A stretch of DNA of 64,000 bases from Faecalicatena fissicatena (lineage in GTDB: Bacteria; Bacillota; Clostridia; Lachnospirales; Lachnospiraceae): positions 4,812 through 68,811 of the forward strand of contig LDAQ01000029.1 in NCBI GenBank assembly GCA_001028025.1, read 5' to 3'. This document shows, one piece after another, positions 1 to 8,352 of this stretch; the stretch's first letter is position 1, and the number at the start of each line of letters is the position of its first letter. Both the position numbers and the translations under genes were made by a program. The notes under the pieces are model-generated. The model made no database searches. It was given only the letters and a program-made list of their open reading frames with translations, and was not told the origin of the DNA.

Positions 1-375
1 TGTTGTGGTTTTTCCGTGTGTTCCGGAGACTGCAATGGGGTTCTTATAGTTTTTCATCAGCTGTCCGAGCAGTTCCGCTCTTGTAAGCATCGGTATCTTA
101 CGTGCAACAGCTTCTATCAGCTCAGGATTATCCCTGCTGATGGCCGCAGTGTAGACCACGCACTCAATACCATCTATAATATTGCCGGCCTTCTGTCCGT
201 AAAATACCCGGGCACCTTTGTCTTCCAGCTGCTGAGTTAGTGGTGACTTTCTGGAATCTGAACCAGATACTGTAAATTCTTCCTTTAAAAGAATCTCAGC
301 CAGACCACTCATGCTGATGCCGCCAATCCCTATAAAATGGATATGAATTGGTTTTTTGAAATTGATCTTATACAT
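1..375 (-). CDS. murC: UDP-N-acetylmuramate--L-alanine ligase MurC (N-terminal part)
   Basis: MurC joins L-alanine to UDP-MurNAc in the cytoplasm, the first peptide-forming step of peptidoglycan precursor synthesis. Only the first 125 codons are present; the rest lies beyond the left edge. The reverse strand begins MYKINFKKPIHIHFIGIGG, giving the glycine-rich nucleotide motif of the Mur N-terminal domain at about residues 13-24. The P-loop SGTHGKTTT begins near residue 117 just before the edge. The ATG at 375 follows a purine-rich AAGGAGAAGGAA site. The gene is divergent from glgC, with a 214-bp shared upstream region. The family call is secure from the two motifs in their expected order. Confidence 0.93.
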   Translation of the reverse strand, partial: MYKINFKKPIHIHFIGIGGISMSGLAEILLKEEFTVSGSDSRKSPLTQQLEDKGARVFYGQKAGNIIDGIECVVYTAAISRDNPELIEAVARKIPMLTRAELLGQLMKNYKNPIAVSGTHGKTTT

Positions 376-527
376 AAATTTATTCCTTCTCCTTTAAAAA
401 AAATCAAATATTTGTCATAAACATTAACTGCTTTTTATATTATACTATATATGGGGAAATTTTAAAGATGTTCTTTTTGTGCAAAATTAACAAAAAGGAA
501 AAACGTTCCGCTAAAAAATTGTAAAAA

Positions 528-558
528 ATGTGTGCGGAAGATAAAAGTATGCTATAAT
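528..558 (+). promoter_or_regulatory. Probable extended -10 promoter of glgCD
   Basis: TGCTATAAT at 550-558 is an exact TGnTATAAT extended -10 box, 31 bp before the glgC start. No good -35 hexamer lies 17 bp upstream, which is usual for extended -10 promoters. The murC-glgC gap otherwise holds A/T-rich sequence; a minus-strand TATAAT (439-444) may serve murC but also lacks a clear -35. Confidence 0.55.
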
Positions 559-589
559 AAACCCAACTAACTAGAAATGAGGTGACGAC

Positions 590-1864
590 ATGATTAAAAA
601 GGAAATGATTGCTATGCTGTTAGCAGGAGGACAGGGCAGTCGATTGGGGGTTCTTACCGCAAAAGTGGCCAAGCCGGCAGTGGCTTTCGGCGGAAAGTAC
701 CGTATCATCGATTTCCCACTCAGTAACTGTATTAATTCAGGTGTTGATACCGTGGGCGTTTTAACGCAGTATCAGCCTTTACGATTGAATACTCATATCG
801 GGATTGGAATTCCGTGGGACTTGGACCGTAATGTCGGAGGGGTGACGATTCTTCCGCCGTACGAGAAGAGTACAAGCAGTGAGTGGTATACAGGAACAGC
901 GAATGCGATTTACCAGAACCTCGACTACATGGAGACTTACAACCCGGACTATGTGCTGATTCTTTCAGGAGATCATATTTATAAGATGGACTATGAAGTG
1001 ATGCTGGACTTCCACAAGGCGAATAAAGCGGATGTCACAATAGCAGCCATGCCGGTTCCGATGGAAGAAGCGAGTCGTTTTGGTATTGTCGTTACAGATG
1101 ATGAGAGCCGGATCAAAGAATTTGAAGAGAAACCGGAAAAACCGAGCAGCAACCTGGCATCAATGGGAATTTACATATTCAGCTGGCAGGTGCTTAAAGA
1201 TGCACTGCTCAAACTTTCCGAGCAGCCGAACTGCGATTTTGGAAAGCATATTATCCCGTACTGCCATGAGAATGGCAAGAGGATGTTTGCATATGAATAC
1301 AACGGTTACTGGAAAGATGTCGGAACACTCAGCTCTTACTGGGAAGCGAACATGGAACTGATCGATATTATTCCGGAGTTCAACCTCTATGAAGAGTTCT
1401 GGAAGATCTACACCAACAGTGCCAATATTCCACCACAGTATATTTCAGAACAGTCCGTAGTTGACAGATGTATTATCAGCAATGGTTCGGAGATCTATGG
1501 AGAGATTCACAATTCTGTGCTTGGAGGCGGCGTTACTGTAGGAAAGGGAAGCATTATCAGGGATTCGATTATCATGAGGGATGTCATAATCGGAGACAAC
1601 TGTGTAATTGACAAGGCAATTATCGCCGAAGGAACCAGGATTGGCAATGACGTCGTGATTGGGATTGGAAGCGAAGTTCCGAATAAAGAAAAACCGAGTG
1701 TTTACGGCGGCGGGCTTGCAACTATCGGGGAGAATTCAGTGATACCGTCCGGAGTACAGATCGGTAAGAATACCGCCATTAGTGGTGTTACATCCATAGA
1801 GGATTACAACGCTTTAGTGCTTGCAAGCGGTGAGACATTAATAAAGGCAGGTGATCGTGTATGA
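590..1864 (+). CDS. glgC: Glucose-1-phosphate adenylyltransferase GlgC
   Basis: GlgC makes ADP-glucose from glucose 1-phosphate and ATP, the committed step of bacterial glycogen synthesis. The 424-residue product has the nucleotidyltransferase signature AGGQGSRLGVLTAK near residues 12-25, then KPAVAFGGKYRIIDF. Hexapeptide left-handed beta-helix repeats follow from about residue 290 (runs such as IIRDSIIMRDVIIGDNCVI). Length is normal for the family. The start has a GAGGTGA site seven bases upstream. The stop overlaps the glgD start in ATGA, so the two subunits are translationally coupled. In Firmicutes GlgC is the catalytic partner of GlgD. Confidence 0.96.
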   Translation: MIKKEMIAMLLAGGQGSRLGVLTAKVAKPAVAFGGKYRIIDFPLSNCINSGVDTVGVLTQYQPLRLNTHIGIGIPWDLDRNVGGVTILPPYEKSTSSEWYTGTANAIYQNLDYMETYNPDYVLILSGDHIYKMDYEVMLDFHKANKADVTIAAMPVPMEEASRFGIVVTDDESRIKEFEEKPEKPSSNLASMGIYIFSWQVLKDALLKLSEQPNCDFGKHIIPYCHENGKRMFAYEYNGYWKDVGTLSSYWEANMELIDIIPEFNLYEEFWKIYTNSANIPPQYISEQSVVDRCIISNGSEIYGEIHNSVLGGGVTVGKGSIIRDSIIMRDVIIGDNCVIDKAIIAEGTRIGNDVVIGIGSEVPNKEKPSVYGGGLATIGENSVIPSGVQIGKNTAISGVTSIEDYNALVLASGETLIKAGDRV

Positions 1865-2979
1865 GAGCAGTAGGTATTATTTTAGCAGGCGGAAACAACA
1901 GAAAGATGCTGGAGCTGACTTCCAGGCGTGCCGTGGCGGCGATGCCGGTAGCAGGCAGTTACAGAGCAATAGATTTTGCGTTGAGCAACATGGCGAACTC
2001 CCATATTCAGAAGGTTGCCGTTTTGACGCAATATAATGCGAGATCCCTGAATGAACATTTGAATTCATCCAAATGGTGGGATTTCGGAAGAAAGCAGGGG
2101 GGGCTTTTTGTATTTACCCCTACGATTACAGCGGAGAATGGATACTGGTACAGGGGAACCGCAGATGCGATCTACCAGAACCTGGATTTCCTGAAAAAGT
2201 GTCATGAACCGTATGTAATCATTACTTCAGGCGATGCGGTGTACAAGCTGGACTATAATAAAGTGCTTGAGTATCACATTGCGAAGAAGGCAGATATTAC
2301 TGTTGTGTGCAAGGACCTGGAGGCCGGAGAGGACGCTACCCGGTTCGGTACTGTGCGCATGAATGAATCAGCAAGGATTGAAGAGTTTGAAGAAAAGCCG
2401 ATGGTGGCTCAATCACATACGATTTCTACTGGTATTTATGTTATCAGGAGAAGACAGCTAATCGACCTCATCGAGCACTGTGCAGAAGAGGAAAGACATG
2501 ATTTTGTAACCGATATTCTGATTCGTTATAAGAATCTGAAGAAAATTTACGGTTATAAGATAAACAGCTACTGGAGTAACATCTCAACAGTGGACGCATA
2601 TTACCAGACAAATATGGATTTCCTGAAACCAGAAGTACGCAGCTATTTCTTTAAGGAACTTCCACCGGTGAATTCCAAGGTCAGTGACCTTCCACCGGCG
2701 AAGTATAATCCGGGGGCGGTTGTAAAGAACAGCCTGATCGGAAGCGGAAGTATTATTAACGGAACCGTTGAAAATTCTGTGTTATTTAAGAAAGTATTTG
2801 TAGGCAACAATTGCGTAATCAAGAACTCTATCATCCTGAACGACGTTTATCTTGGGGACAACACTTACATCGAGAATTGTGTAGTGGAGAGTCGTGATAC
2901 GATAAGAGCGAACACAAGGCATGTTGGTGAGAATGGTGTGAAAGTGGTAGTTGAGAAAAACGAACGGTATGCATTATAA
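1861..2979 (+). CDS. glgD: Glucose-1-phosphate adenylyltransferase subunit GlgD
   Basis: GlgD is the second, mostly non-catalytic subunit of Firmicute ADP-glucose pyrophosphorylase; known GlgC/GlgD complexes are more active than GlgC alone. The 372-residue protein resembles GlgC overall (AIYQNLDFLKK, hexapeptide repeats in the last 100 residues). Its N-terminal loop is changed to LAGGNNRKMLELTSRRA, so the GxGxRL phosphate-binding signature of GlgC is absent. This loss and the shorter length separate GlgD from GlgC. It overlaps glgC by four bases. A small hairpin (2988-3011, CTTATTGA/TCAATAAG) follows, without a T tract, so read-through into spoVG is likely. Confidence 0.92.
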   Translation: MRAVGIILAGGNNRKMLELTSRRAVAAMPVAGSYRAIDFALSNMANSHIQKVAVLTQYNARSLNEHLNSSKWWDFGRKQGGLFVFTPTITAENGYWYRGTADAIYQNLDFLKKCHEPYVIITSGDAVYKLDYNKVLEYHIAKKADITVVCKDLEAGEDATRFGTVRMNESARIEEFEEKPMVAQSHTISTGIYVIRRRQLIDLIEHCAEEERHDFVTDILIRYKNLKKIYGYKINSYWSNISTVDAYYQTNMDFLKPEVRSYFFKELPPVNSKVSDLPPAKYNPGAVVKNSLIGSGSIINGTVENSVLFKKVFVGNNCVIKNSIILNDVYLGDNTYIENCVVESRDTIRANTRHVGENGVKVVVEKNERYAL

Positions 2980-3052
2980 AGGTTAGACTTATTGAATCTT
3001 ATCTCAATAAGGCACATGACTAATGCAGGCGGAGAAAGGAGACTTGAACATT

Positions 3053-3340
3053 ATGCAAATCACAGATGTGCGTGTGCGCAAGGTGGCAAAGGAAGGAAAA
3101 TTGAAGGCGGTTGTATCTATCACGATTGACGACGAATTTGTTGTTCATGACATTAAGGTGATAGAAGGCGAGAAAGGTCTGTTTATCGCAATGCCAAGCA
3201 AGAAAGCTCTTGACGGTGAATACCGTGATATCGCGCACCCAATCAATTCCGGGACCAGAGAGCGTATCCAAAGTACGATTCTGGAAAAGTATTCTGAGTC
3301 AGTGGAAGAAGAGCCGGAAACAGTTCTTGGGGAAATGTAA
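3053..3340 (+). CDS. spoVG: Septation/RNA-binding regulator SpoVG
   Basis: SpoVG is a small conserved regulator that binds nucleic acid and affects sporulation septation, capsule and virulence genes in Firmicutes. The 95-residue product starts MQITDVRVRKV and carries the family motifs IDDEFVVHDIKVIEG, FIAMPSKK and DIAHPINSGTRERI. The ATG at 3053 is chosen over an in-frame ATG at 3023 because AGGAG at 3037-3041 is correctly spaced for it and the family starts here. It ends with a strong intrinsic terminator. Presence of spoVG fits a spore-former or descendant of one, but the gene also occurs in non-spore-formers. Confidence 0.94.
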   Translation: MQITDVRVRKVAKEGKLKAVVSITIDDEFVVHDIKVIEGEKGLFIAMPSKKALDGEYRDIAHPINSGTRERIQSTILEKYSESVEEEPETVLGEM

Positions 3341-3355
3341 TCTTAGTTAATGTAA

Positions 3356-3396
3356 GGCTGCTGCAGCTCATGGGAGCTTGCAGCAGCCTGTTTTTT
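3356..3396 (+). terminator. Intrinsic terminator after spoVG
   Basis: GGCTGCTGCA-GCTC pairs with GAGC-T-TGCAGCAGCC (3356-3389) around a four-base loop and is followed by TTTTTT at 3391-3396. A clear rho-independent terminator ending the glgCD-spoVG unit. Confidence 0.9.
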
Positions 3397-3407
3397 AGCG
3401 GTCTCAT

Positions 3408-3425
3408 AGGGGTCTGACCCCTTTG
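3408..3425. repeat. Dispersed palindromic motif GGGGTCTGACCCCTTTG, copy 1
   Basis: AGGGGTCTGACCCCTTTG lies between the spoVG terminator and the convergent rluA-family gene. The core GGGGTC-TGACCCC is self-complementary. The same 17-mer recurs at 9850-9866 and 57198-57214, each time in sequence between genes. Confidence 0.7.
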
Positions 3426-3444
3426 GGGGCGATTGTTGCAATTT

Positions 3445-4125
3445 TCACAAAGAAACATTTTTAAGCGAATTTAGATGGTCTGTATGAAAGTCCATTATTT
3501 TTCCGGTACGGGGGTGTTTGAATTTTAAACGGCAGGCGAACAGCTGGAGCGTCCTCGAAGCCGCAAGTGCCGGGGATTCTTTTCCGTATTTTTTGTCACC
3601 TGCGATGGGGGTTCCCATGTGTGCCATCTGTACTCTGATCTGATGGTGGCGCCCTGTTTCCAGGGTGATATCTGCCAGCGAGCAGTCGGGCGTGGAACAG
3701 GTTTCTATGATCTTATAATGGAGGCGCGCCTTTTTTGCTCCCGGAGTATCAGGAGTGCAGACCTGTGCAGTATTATTTCTGCCGTCCTTTACCAGATAAT
3801 CTTCCAGATCCCCTTCCATGCAGACTGGAATGCCTGCGAGGAGCGCACGGTAGTGCTTGCCGAATCCGTATTGGGTGAGCTGGCGGTTCAGCTCCCGGGC
3901 GGCAGCAGGGGTTTTTGCAAATACGAGAAGCCCTTCTACAGGCTGGTCGAGGCGGTGAATGACTGCCAGATAAGGCTGCTGTTTCTTTTCGCTGTTTTGG
4001 TAGATATGGTTTTTCAGAATGCTTACCATATCGGGGGTTCCCACGCGGCTGCTTTGGGTCGGCACCCCTGCGGGTTTGGCACATACTATGATGTCCTGAT
4101 CTTCATATAAGATTTCCGGGTTCAT
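3445..4125 (-). CDS. RluA-family pseudouridine synthase
   Basis: Converts uridine to pseudouridine in rRNA or tRNA. The 226-residue protein has the catalytic motif HRLDQPVEGLLVFAKT with Asp60 as the expected nucleophile, and the C-terminal signature RHHQIRVQMAHMGTPIAGDKKYG. There is no S4 domain at the N-terminus, so this is a short catalytic-domain member; the target site cannot be told from sequence. The ATG at 4125 is chosen over a farther upstream start because AAAGGAG stands just before it and the family begins with NPEILYEDQDIIV. It is convergent with spoVG and divergent from the antiporter gene. Confidence 0.9.
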   Translation of the reverse strand: MNPEILYEDQDIIVCAKPAGVPTQSSRVGTPDMVSILKNHIYQNSEKKQQPYLAVIHRLDQPVEGLLVFAKTPAAARELNRQLTQYGFGKHYRALLAGIPVCMEGDLEDYLVKDGRNNTAQVCTPDTPGAKKARLHYKIIETCSTPDCSLADITLETGRHHQIRVQMAHMGTPIAGDKKYGKESPALAASRTLQLFACRLKFKHPRTGKIMDFHTDHLNSLKNVSL

Positions 4126-4213
4126 TTTATTTGCTCCTTTGCTGGTATATCCTTGACTTTTCAGAAAAATCTGACTACACTGATTATCGTATAAAAGAAA
4201 AGCGAGGTCAAGT

Positions 4214-5191
4214 ATGATAACATATCTGCTGTTACTAATAGGTTTTTTTCTGCTGATAAAAGGGGCAGATTTTTTTGTAGACGGAAGTTCAAGTATTGCA
4301 AAAATATTGAGGGTGCCTTCCATTGTCATTGGTCTGACAATCGTTGCTTTTGGGACAAGCATGCCGGAAGCCTCCGTCAGCATAACGGCTGCCCTTCAGG
4401 GGAAAAATGATCTGGCAGTCAGCAATGTGATCGGCTCGAATATATTTAACCTGCTGGTTGTACTGGGGGCAAGTGCCCTGGTGCGTCCGATTCAGGTGAA
4501 GTGGTCAATACTGAAGAGAGAGTTTCCTTTTTCTATAATAATAACGTTAATTCTATTACTGGGTCTGACAGGGTTTCGTTTCAGCGGCATATTTGAACAG
4601 GGCAGAGAGTACGTACTTACAAGGGGCGTGGGAATCCTTCTCCTTGTATTGTTTATCGTGTTTGTCTGCTTTGCAGTGCTGGATGCTATGCGCTCCCGCA
4701 GGCAGATTGCACAGTCAGGTGAGCCGGTGGAAGAATATGAAGTCTTGACTCCACTTCGCAGTGTGGGGTATATTGTAATTGGAATAGCTGGCATAATTAT
4801 CGGCGGCAACTTTGTTGTGGACAGCGCGACAGAGATTGCACTGAGTTTCGGGTTAAGCCAGACATTTATCGGACTTTCTATAGTAGCACTGGGGACTTCC
4901 CTGCCCGAGCTGGTAACTTCTATGGTAGCAGCCAAAAAGGGAGAAAATGATCTCGCACTTGGCAACGTGGTTGGCTCTAATATATTTAACATTCTGTTAA
5001 TCCTCGGGGCTTCTGCGTCAATTATGCCAATAACTGTTAATTCTTTTGCTGTTCAGGATACGTTGATCCTGATCGTAGCCAGCTTCCTGGTGTATGTGTG
5101 CTCTATCAGCAGAAAAGGGCTGTCAAAACTGGAAGGCTGTATGTTTGTGCTGTTTTATGCAGGATTTTTTGTATATATACTGACAAGGTAG
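4214..5191 (+). CDS. Calcium/sodium antiporter (CaCA family, YrbG-like)
   Basis: An inner-membrane cation exchanger, probably Na+/Ca2+. The 325 residues show about ten hydrophobic segments and the two internal alpha-repeats typical of CaCA proteins: FGTSMPEASVS with NDLAVSNVIGSNIFN in the first half, and LGTSLPELVTS with NDLALGNVVGSNIFN in the second. Conserved acidic residues in GTS(M/L)PE are present in both repeats. Length matches bacterial YrbG-type exchangers. The stop lies nine bases before the start of the XpaC-family gene, so the two may be co-transcribed, though they have no known functional link. Confidence 0.92.
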   Translation: MITYLLLLIGFFLLIKGADFFVDGSSSIAKILRVPSIVIGLTIVAFGTSMPEASVSITAALQGKNDLAVSNVIGSNIFNLLVVLGASALVRPIQVKWSILKREFPFSIIITLILLLGLTGFRFSGIFEQGREYVLTRGVGILLLVLFIVFVCFAVLDAMRSRRQIAQSGEPVEEYEVLTPLRSVGYIVIGIAGIIIGGNFVVDSATEIALSFGLSQTFIGLSIVALGTSLPELVTSMVAAKKGENDLALGNVVGSNIFNILLILGASASIMPITVNSFAVQDTLILIVASFLVYVCSISRKGLSKLEGCMFVLFYAGFFVYILTR

Positions 5192-5200
5192 GTGGAAAAG

Positions 5201-6589
5201 ATGAGGAACCAGGATTGGGAAAGATTTGGAGAGGATATCCGCAGGACGGTGCAGGATGCTGTGGATTCCCAGGATTTTAACAGATTAAATCAGACAATTA
5301 CAAATACTGTCAATAATGCCATGGATGGACTGGAGAAGGGGCTGCACACAATGGGGGACGCTGTAGGTGATGCAGTGGACAAGACTGCGCAGAACTTTAA
5401 AAATCAATCCTGGCAGAATGGTAGCCGGCGGTCCGGCGGAAATACATATAGGTATCAGGGGGACTCCGGACAAGGGAATGCAGACTATCGCTGGAACCCG
5501 GATTCCAGACAAAGACGGGAACAGAGACGGGACCAAAGACGGGACCAAAGAAGAGATCAAAGATGGCAGGAGCGCGCCAGGGGCGCAAGCTGGCAGTATC
5601 AGACCGCGCAGAACTCTCCGACTGTCCAGAAAAATTCCAGCCTGTTTGTCAGGACAACCGGTACGAAAGCCGGAGGGATAGTTCTGGCTGTGACAGGTTA
5701 TACACTGGGGATTTCCATGCTCTTAATGTTGATACTTGTGCTGGTTGTGGGGATTACTGCGTATGATTTCAGCAGCAATTTCCGGGTGACCGCATGCGTA
5801 ATTGGAGTTTTCATAGCGGCTGGTGTGATACTGGCAGGTGTCGGGACAAATCTTCTTAGAAAAGTGAAACGCTTCCGCGCATATATCCGGGAGATGGAAG
5901 GCAAAGACTACTGCGAGATCAAGGAACTGGCGCAGCGTTTGAGGAGATCTCCAAAGTATATCGCAAAAGATATTGAAAAAATGATAAACAGGGGATGGTT
6001 CCGGCAGGGGCATCTGGACAGCCAGAGAACCTGTCTGATCGTCAGTAATGAGGCATACACCCAGTATACAGAACTGATGCAGCGCATGGAAAAGCAGAAA
6101 CAGGAAGAACGGCTGGAGAAGGCGCGTCAGGCAGAAGAGAACAAGAACCTGGATCCGCAGGTACAGGAAGTTATCAAAGCTGGGGACGAATATATTAAGA
6201 AGATTCATGAATGCAACGATGCTATTCCGGGGGAGGAGATTTCGGCAAAGATATCCCGGATAGAGACTCTTGTGGACCGGATTTTTGACCGGGTAGAGCA
6301 GAATCCGGAAAATGTACCGGATATCCGCCGTATGATGGAGTACTATCTGCCGACCACCGTCAAGCTTCTGGAAGCCTATGAGGAGCTGGATGCCCAGCCG
6401 GTACAGGGCGCGAATATTATTTCGTCCAAGAGTGAGATCGAGAAAACTCTGGAAACATTAAATGCAGCGTTTGAGAAACTGCTGGACAGTCTGTTCCAGG
6501 ATACGGCATGGAATGTGTCGGCCGACATATCCGTTCTGAACACCATGCTGGCCCAGGAAGGACTTACAAAGGATGACTTTAAAAAATAG
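5201..6589 (+). CDS. XpaC-family protein (5-bromo-4-chloroindolyl phosphate hydrolysis family)
   Basis: XpaC proteins are named from a Bacillus phosphatase phenotype; the biochemical role is unclear and many are encoded beside telA. This 462-residue protein has a hydrophilic N-terminus with a tandem RRDQ tract (about residues 105-120), two membrane segments near residues 160-215, then an alpha-helical cytoplasmic XpaC domain (from about residue 305). Between them, near residues 230-280, is a winged-helix-like stretch (EIKELAQRLRRSPKYIAKDIEKMINRG written in part as LAQRLRRSPKYIAKDIEKM). I prefer ATG 5201, which AGGTGG precedes, over GTG 5192, which abuts the previous stop. The next gene is telA. 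Confidence 0.83.
   Translation: MRNQDWERFGEDIRRTVQDAVDSQDFNRLNQTITNTVNNAMDGLEKGLHTMGDAVGDAVDKTAQNFKNQSWQNGSRRSGGNTYRYQGDSGQGNADYRWNPDSRQRREQRRDQRRDQRRDQRWQERARGASWQYQTAQNSPTVQKNSSLFVRTTGTKAGGIVLAVTGYTLGISMLLMLILVLVVGITAYDFSSNFRVTACVIGVFIAAGVILAGVGTNLLRKVKRFRAYIREMEGKDYCEIKELAQRLRRSPKYIAKDIEKMINRGWFRQGHLDSQRTCLIVSNEAYTQYTELMQRMEKQKQEERLEKARQAEENKNLDPQVQEVIKAGDEYIKKIHECNDAIPGEEISAKISRIETLVDRIFDRVEQNPENVPDIRRMMEYYLPTTVKLLEAYEELDAQPVQGANIISSKSEIEKTLETLNAAFEKLLDSLFQDTAWNVSADISVLNTMLAQEGLTKDDFKK
5505..5566 (+). repeat. 12-bp tandem repeat encoding RRDQ units
   Basis: Inside the xpaC-like gene the unit AGACGGGACCAA and close variants recur about four to five times, encoding RREQ-RRDQ-RRDQ-RRDQ-RW. 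The tract gives a strongly charged arginine-rich segment before the membrane region. Such a short-unit array could vary in copy number between strains. Confidence 0.75.
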
Positions 6590-6721
6590 TAAGTTGCGAA
6601 AGAACCCCGCCAACAATTTTTCATGCATCGCACATAAGTGACCAAAGCACGGTCACTAAGTGCTCATAGCTATAAAAAATAAGAGAGGTTAGATTCAGAC
6701 TTACCAGATGGAGGAAGTAAA

Positions 6722-7855
6722 ATGAACAACGAATTTGAAGGATTTGCAGCAACCCCTGAACTGACCCTGGAACCATTTCAGGAACAAAAACAGGTTGTAG
6801 AGACTGTGGAGAAGGAAGAAGTTGTTTTCGACGACAACATTCTGACAGAAGAAGAGAGAAGGGCTGTCGAAAATTTTGCCAATCAGATCGACCTGACCAA
6901 CTCTTCCGTGATTCTTCAGTATGGGGCAGGCACACAGAAGAAGATGGCGGACTTTTCTGAGACAGCGCTGGAGAATGTAAAGACAAAAGATCTGGGAGAG
7001 ATCGGAGATCTTCTGTCTGGTGTAGTGAAAGAGCTGAAGGATTTTGATGAAGAAGAAGAAAAGGGATTTTTGGGCATATTTAAGAAGACTTCCAATAAGA
7101 TAACCGCTATGAAGTCAAAGTATGCGAAGGCGGAGACCAATATCAACCAGATATGTAAAGTTCTGGAAAACCATCAGGTACAGCTGTTAAAAGACATTGC
7201 GATACTGGATAAGATGTATGAAGTGAATCTTACCTATTTTAAAGAACTGTCCATGTATATACTGGCAGGCAAGAAAAAGCTTCAGGAGATCCGCACTACG
7301 AAACTGCCGGAGCTGCTGAACAAGGCGCAGAGAGATGGGCTGCCAGAAGATGCACAGGCAGCGAGAGACCTGGACTCAATGTGCAACCGGTTTGAAAAGA
7401 AAATACATGATCTGGAGCTGACACGTACAATTTCTATCCAGACTGCGCCGCAGATCCGGCTCGTACAGGGAAACGATACTCTTATGGTAGAGAAAATCCA
7501 GTCTACGATTGTAAATACCATTCCGTTGTGGAAGAGCCAGATGGTACTTGCCCTTGGTGTGGAACATTCAGCACAGGCAGCAGCGGCCCAACGTGAAGTG
7601 ACAGATATGACGAATCAGCTGCTGCGTAAGAATGCAGAGAAACTAAAAATGGCAACTATTGAAACTGCAAAAGAGTCGGAGCGCGGCATTGTGGATATTG
7701 AAACCCTCAAGATGACGAATGAATCCCTGATCTCTACTCTGGACGAGGTAATGCATATCCAGCAGGAGGGGCGGCAGAAACGCCGGGAGGCGGAACAGGA
7801 GATGCTGCGGCTGGAAGGCGAACTGAAACAGAAGCTGATGCAGGTACAGGGTTAA
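6722..7855 (+). CDS. TelA-family protein (toxic anion resistance)
   Basis: TelA/KlaA proteins were first linked to tellurite resistance and later to cell-envelope antimicrobial tolerance; the molecular function is unknown. The 377-residue product is nearly all alpha-helical and soluble. It has the family patterns NQIDLTNSSVILQYGAGTQKK, LGIFKKTSNKITAMKSKY, a central PQIRLVQGNDTLMVEKIQST and IPLWKSQMVLALG. GATGGAGGAAG precedes the ATG. A 7-bp inverted repeat (AGTGACC/GGTCACT, 6637-6657) lies in the 132-bp gap after the XpaC gene. Pairing of xpaC and telA is common in Firmicutes and suggests joint action at the membrane. Confidence 0.9.
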   Translation: MNNEFEGFAATPELTLEPFQEQKQVVETVEKEEVVFDDNILTEEERRAVENFANQIDLTNSSVILQYGAGTQKKMADFSETALENVKTKDLGEIGDLLSGVVKELKDFDEEEEKGFLGIFKKTSNKITAMKSKYAKAETNINQICKVLENHQVQLLKDIAILDKMYEVNLTYFKELSMYILAGKKKLQEIRTTKLPELLNKAQRDGLPEDAQAARDLDSMCNRFEKKIHDLELTRTISIQTAPQIRLVQGNDTLMVEKIQSTIVNTIPLWKSQMVLALGVEHSAQAAAAQREVTDMTNQLLRKNAEKLKMATIETAKESERGIVDIETLKMTNESLISTLDEVMHIQQEGRQKRREAEQEMLRLEGELKQKLMQVQG

Positions 7856-7955
7856 CATTTTGTCTGAAAAGAGTACGGGACGCGGCGGAAAAAAAACGGA
7901 GCATGCAGATCCAGGATTTGAGATGTTTTATCTAAGTTTTTCAAAAGAGAGCGCC

Positions 7956-7984
7956 TTGACAAAAAGGGCTTTTTCGAGTAGAAT
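7956..7984 (+). promoter_or_regulatory. Sigma-A promoter of the T-box-proS unit
   Basis: TTGACA at 7956-7961, a 17-bp spacer and TAGAAT at 7979-7984. One of the best matches to consensus in the window; transcription would start near 7991, just before the T-box stem I sequences. Confidence 0.85.
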
Positions 7985-7990
7985 CACAGT

Positions 7991-8230
7991 TACTACAGGC
8001 GATGAACGGGATTAGTATATGCACGAAATGTCACAGAGAGGAAGCAATCAGGTGCGAGGCTTCTGCAGGAAATGCATAGAACCGGCCCGGGAGCTGCTGT
8101 GTGAAAACACGGCGTAGAACCGGCGTTAACGGTGTATGAGTGAACTGTGTCAGGGGATGCAGTTAATTAGGGTGGTACCGCCGAGACTTTCGGTCCCTTT
8201 TTGGAAGGGAAGAAGGTCCCGGCGTTTTTG
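7991..8230 (+). ncRNA. T-box leader controlling proS
   Basis: A tRNA-sensing riboswitch. It shows the T-box antiterminator sequence AGGGTGGTACCGCC at 8169-8182, a stem I AGTA element (near 7996), a GGTGCGAG distal-loop motif (8051-8058), and a terminator whose stem (CGCCGAGAC... with ...GGTCCCGGCG, about 8179-8224) ends in TTTTT at 8225-8229. A candidate specifier is CCG (proline) at 8082-8084 following GAA in TAGAACCGG. A second TAGAACCGGC occurs near 8115, so the assignment is uncertain. Uncharged proline tRNA would favour read-through into proS. Confidence 0.92.
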
Positions 8231-8352
8231 TATATATTTATATGCTAAGAGGCGTTTCGGCTATAATCGGGCATACTGCAGCCGGGACAGATTACTTCCA
8301 TAATATCAAATACGGGGCAGGGGCCCTGGAGAATGAAAAAGGAGACATAATA

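Noticed and set aside
3619..4110. A 163-codon plus-strand frame opposite the RluA-family gene.
   Set aside because: It is antisense to a gene with clear catalytic motifs, and its translation has no recognisable domain.
5192..5200. GTG 5192 as start of the XpaC-family gene.
   Set aside because: It directly abuts the previous stop and leaves AGGTGG inside the coding sequence; ATG 5201 is better spaced.
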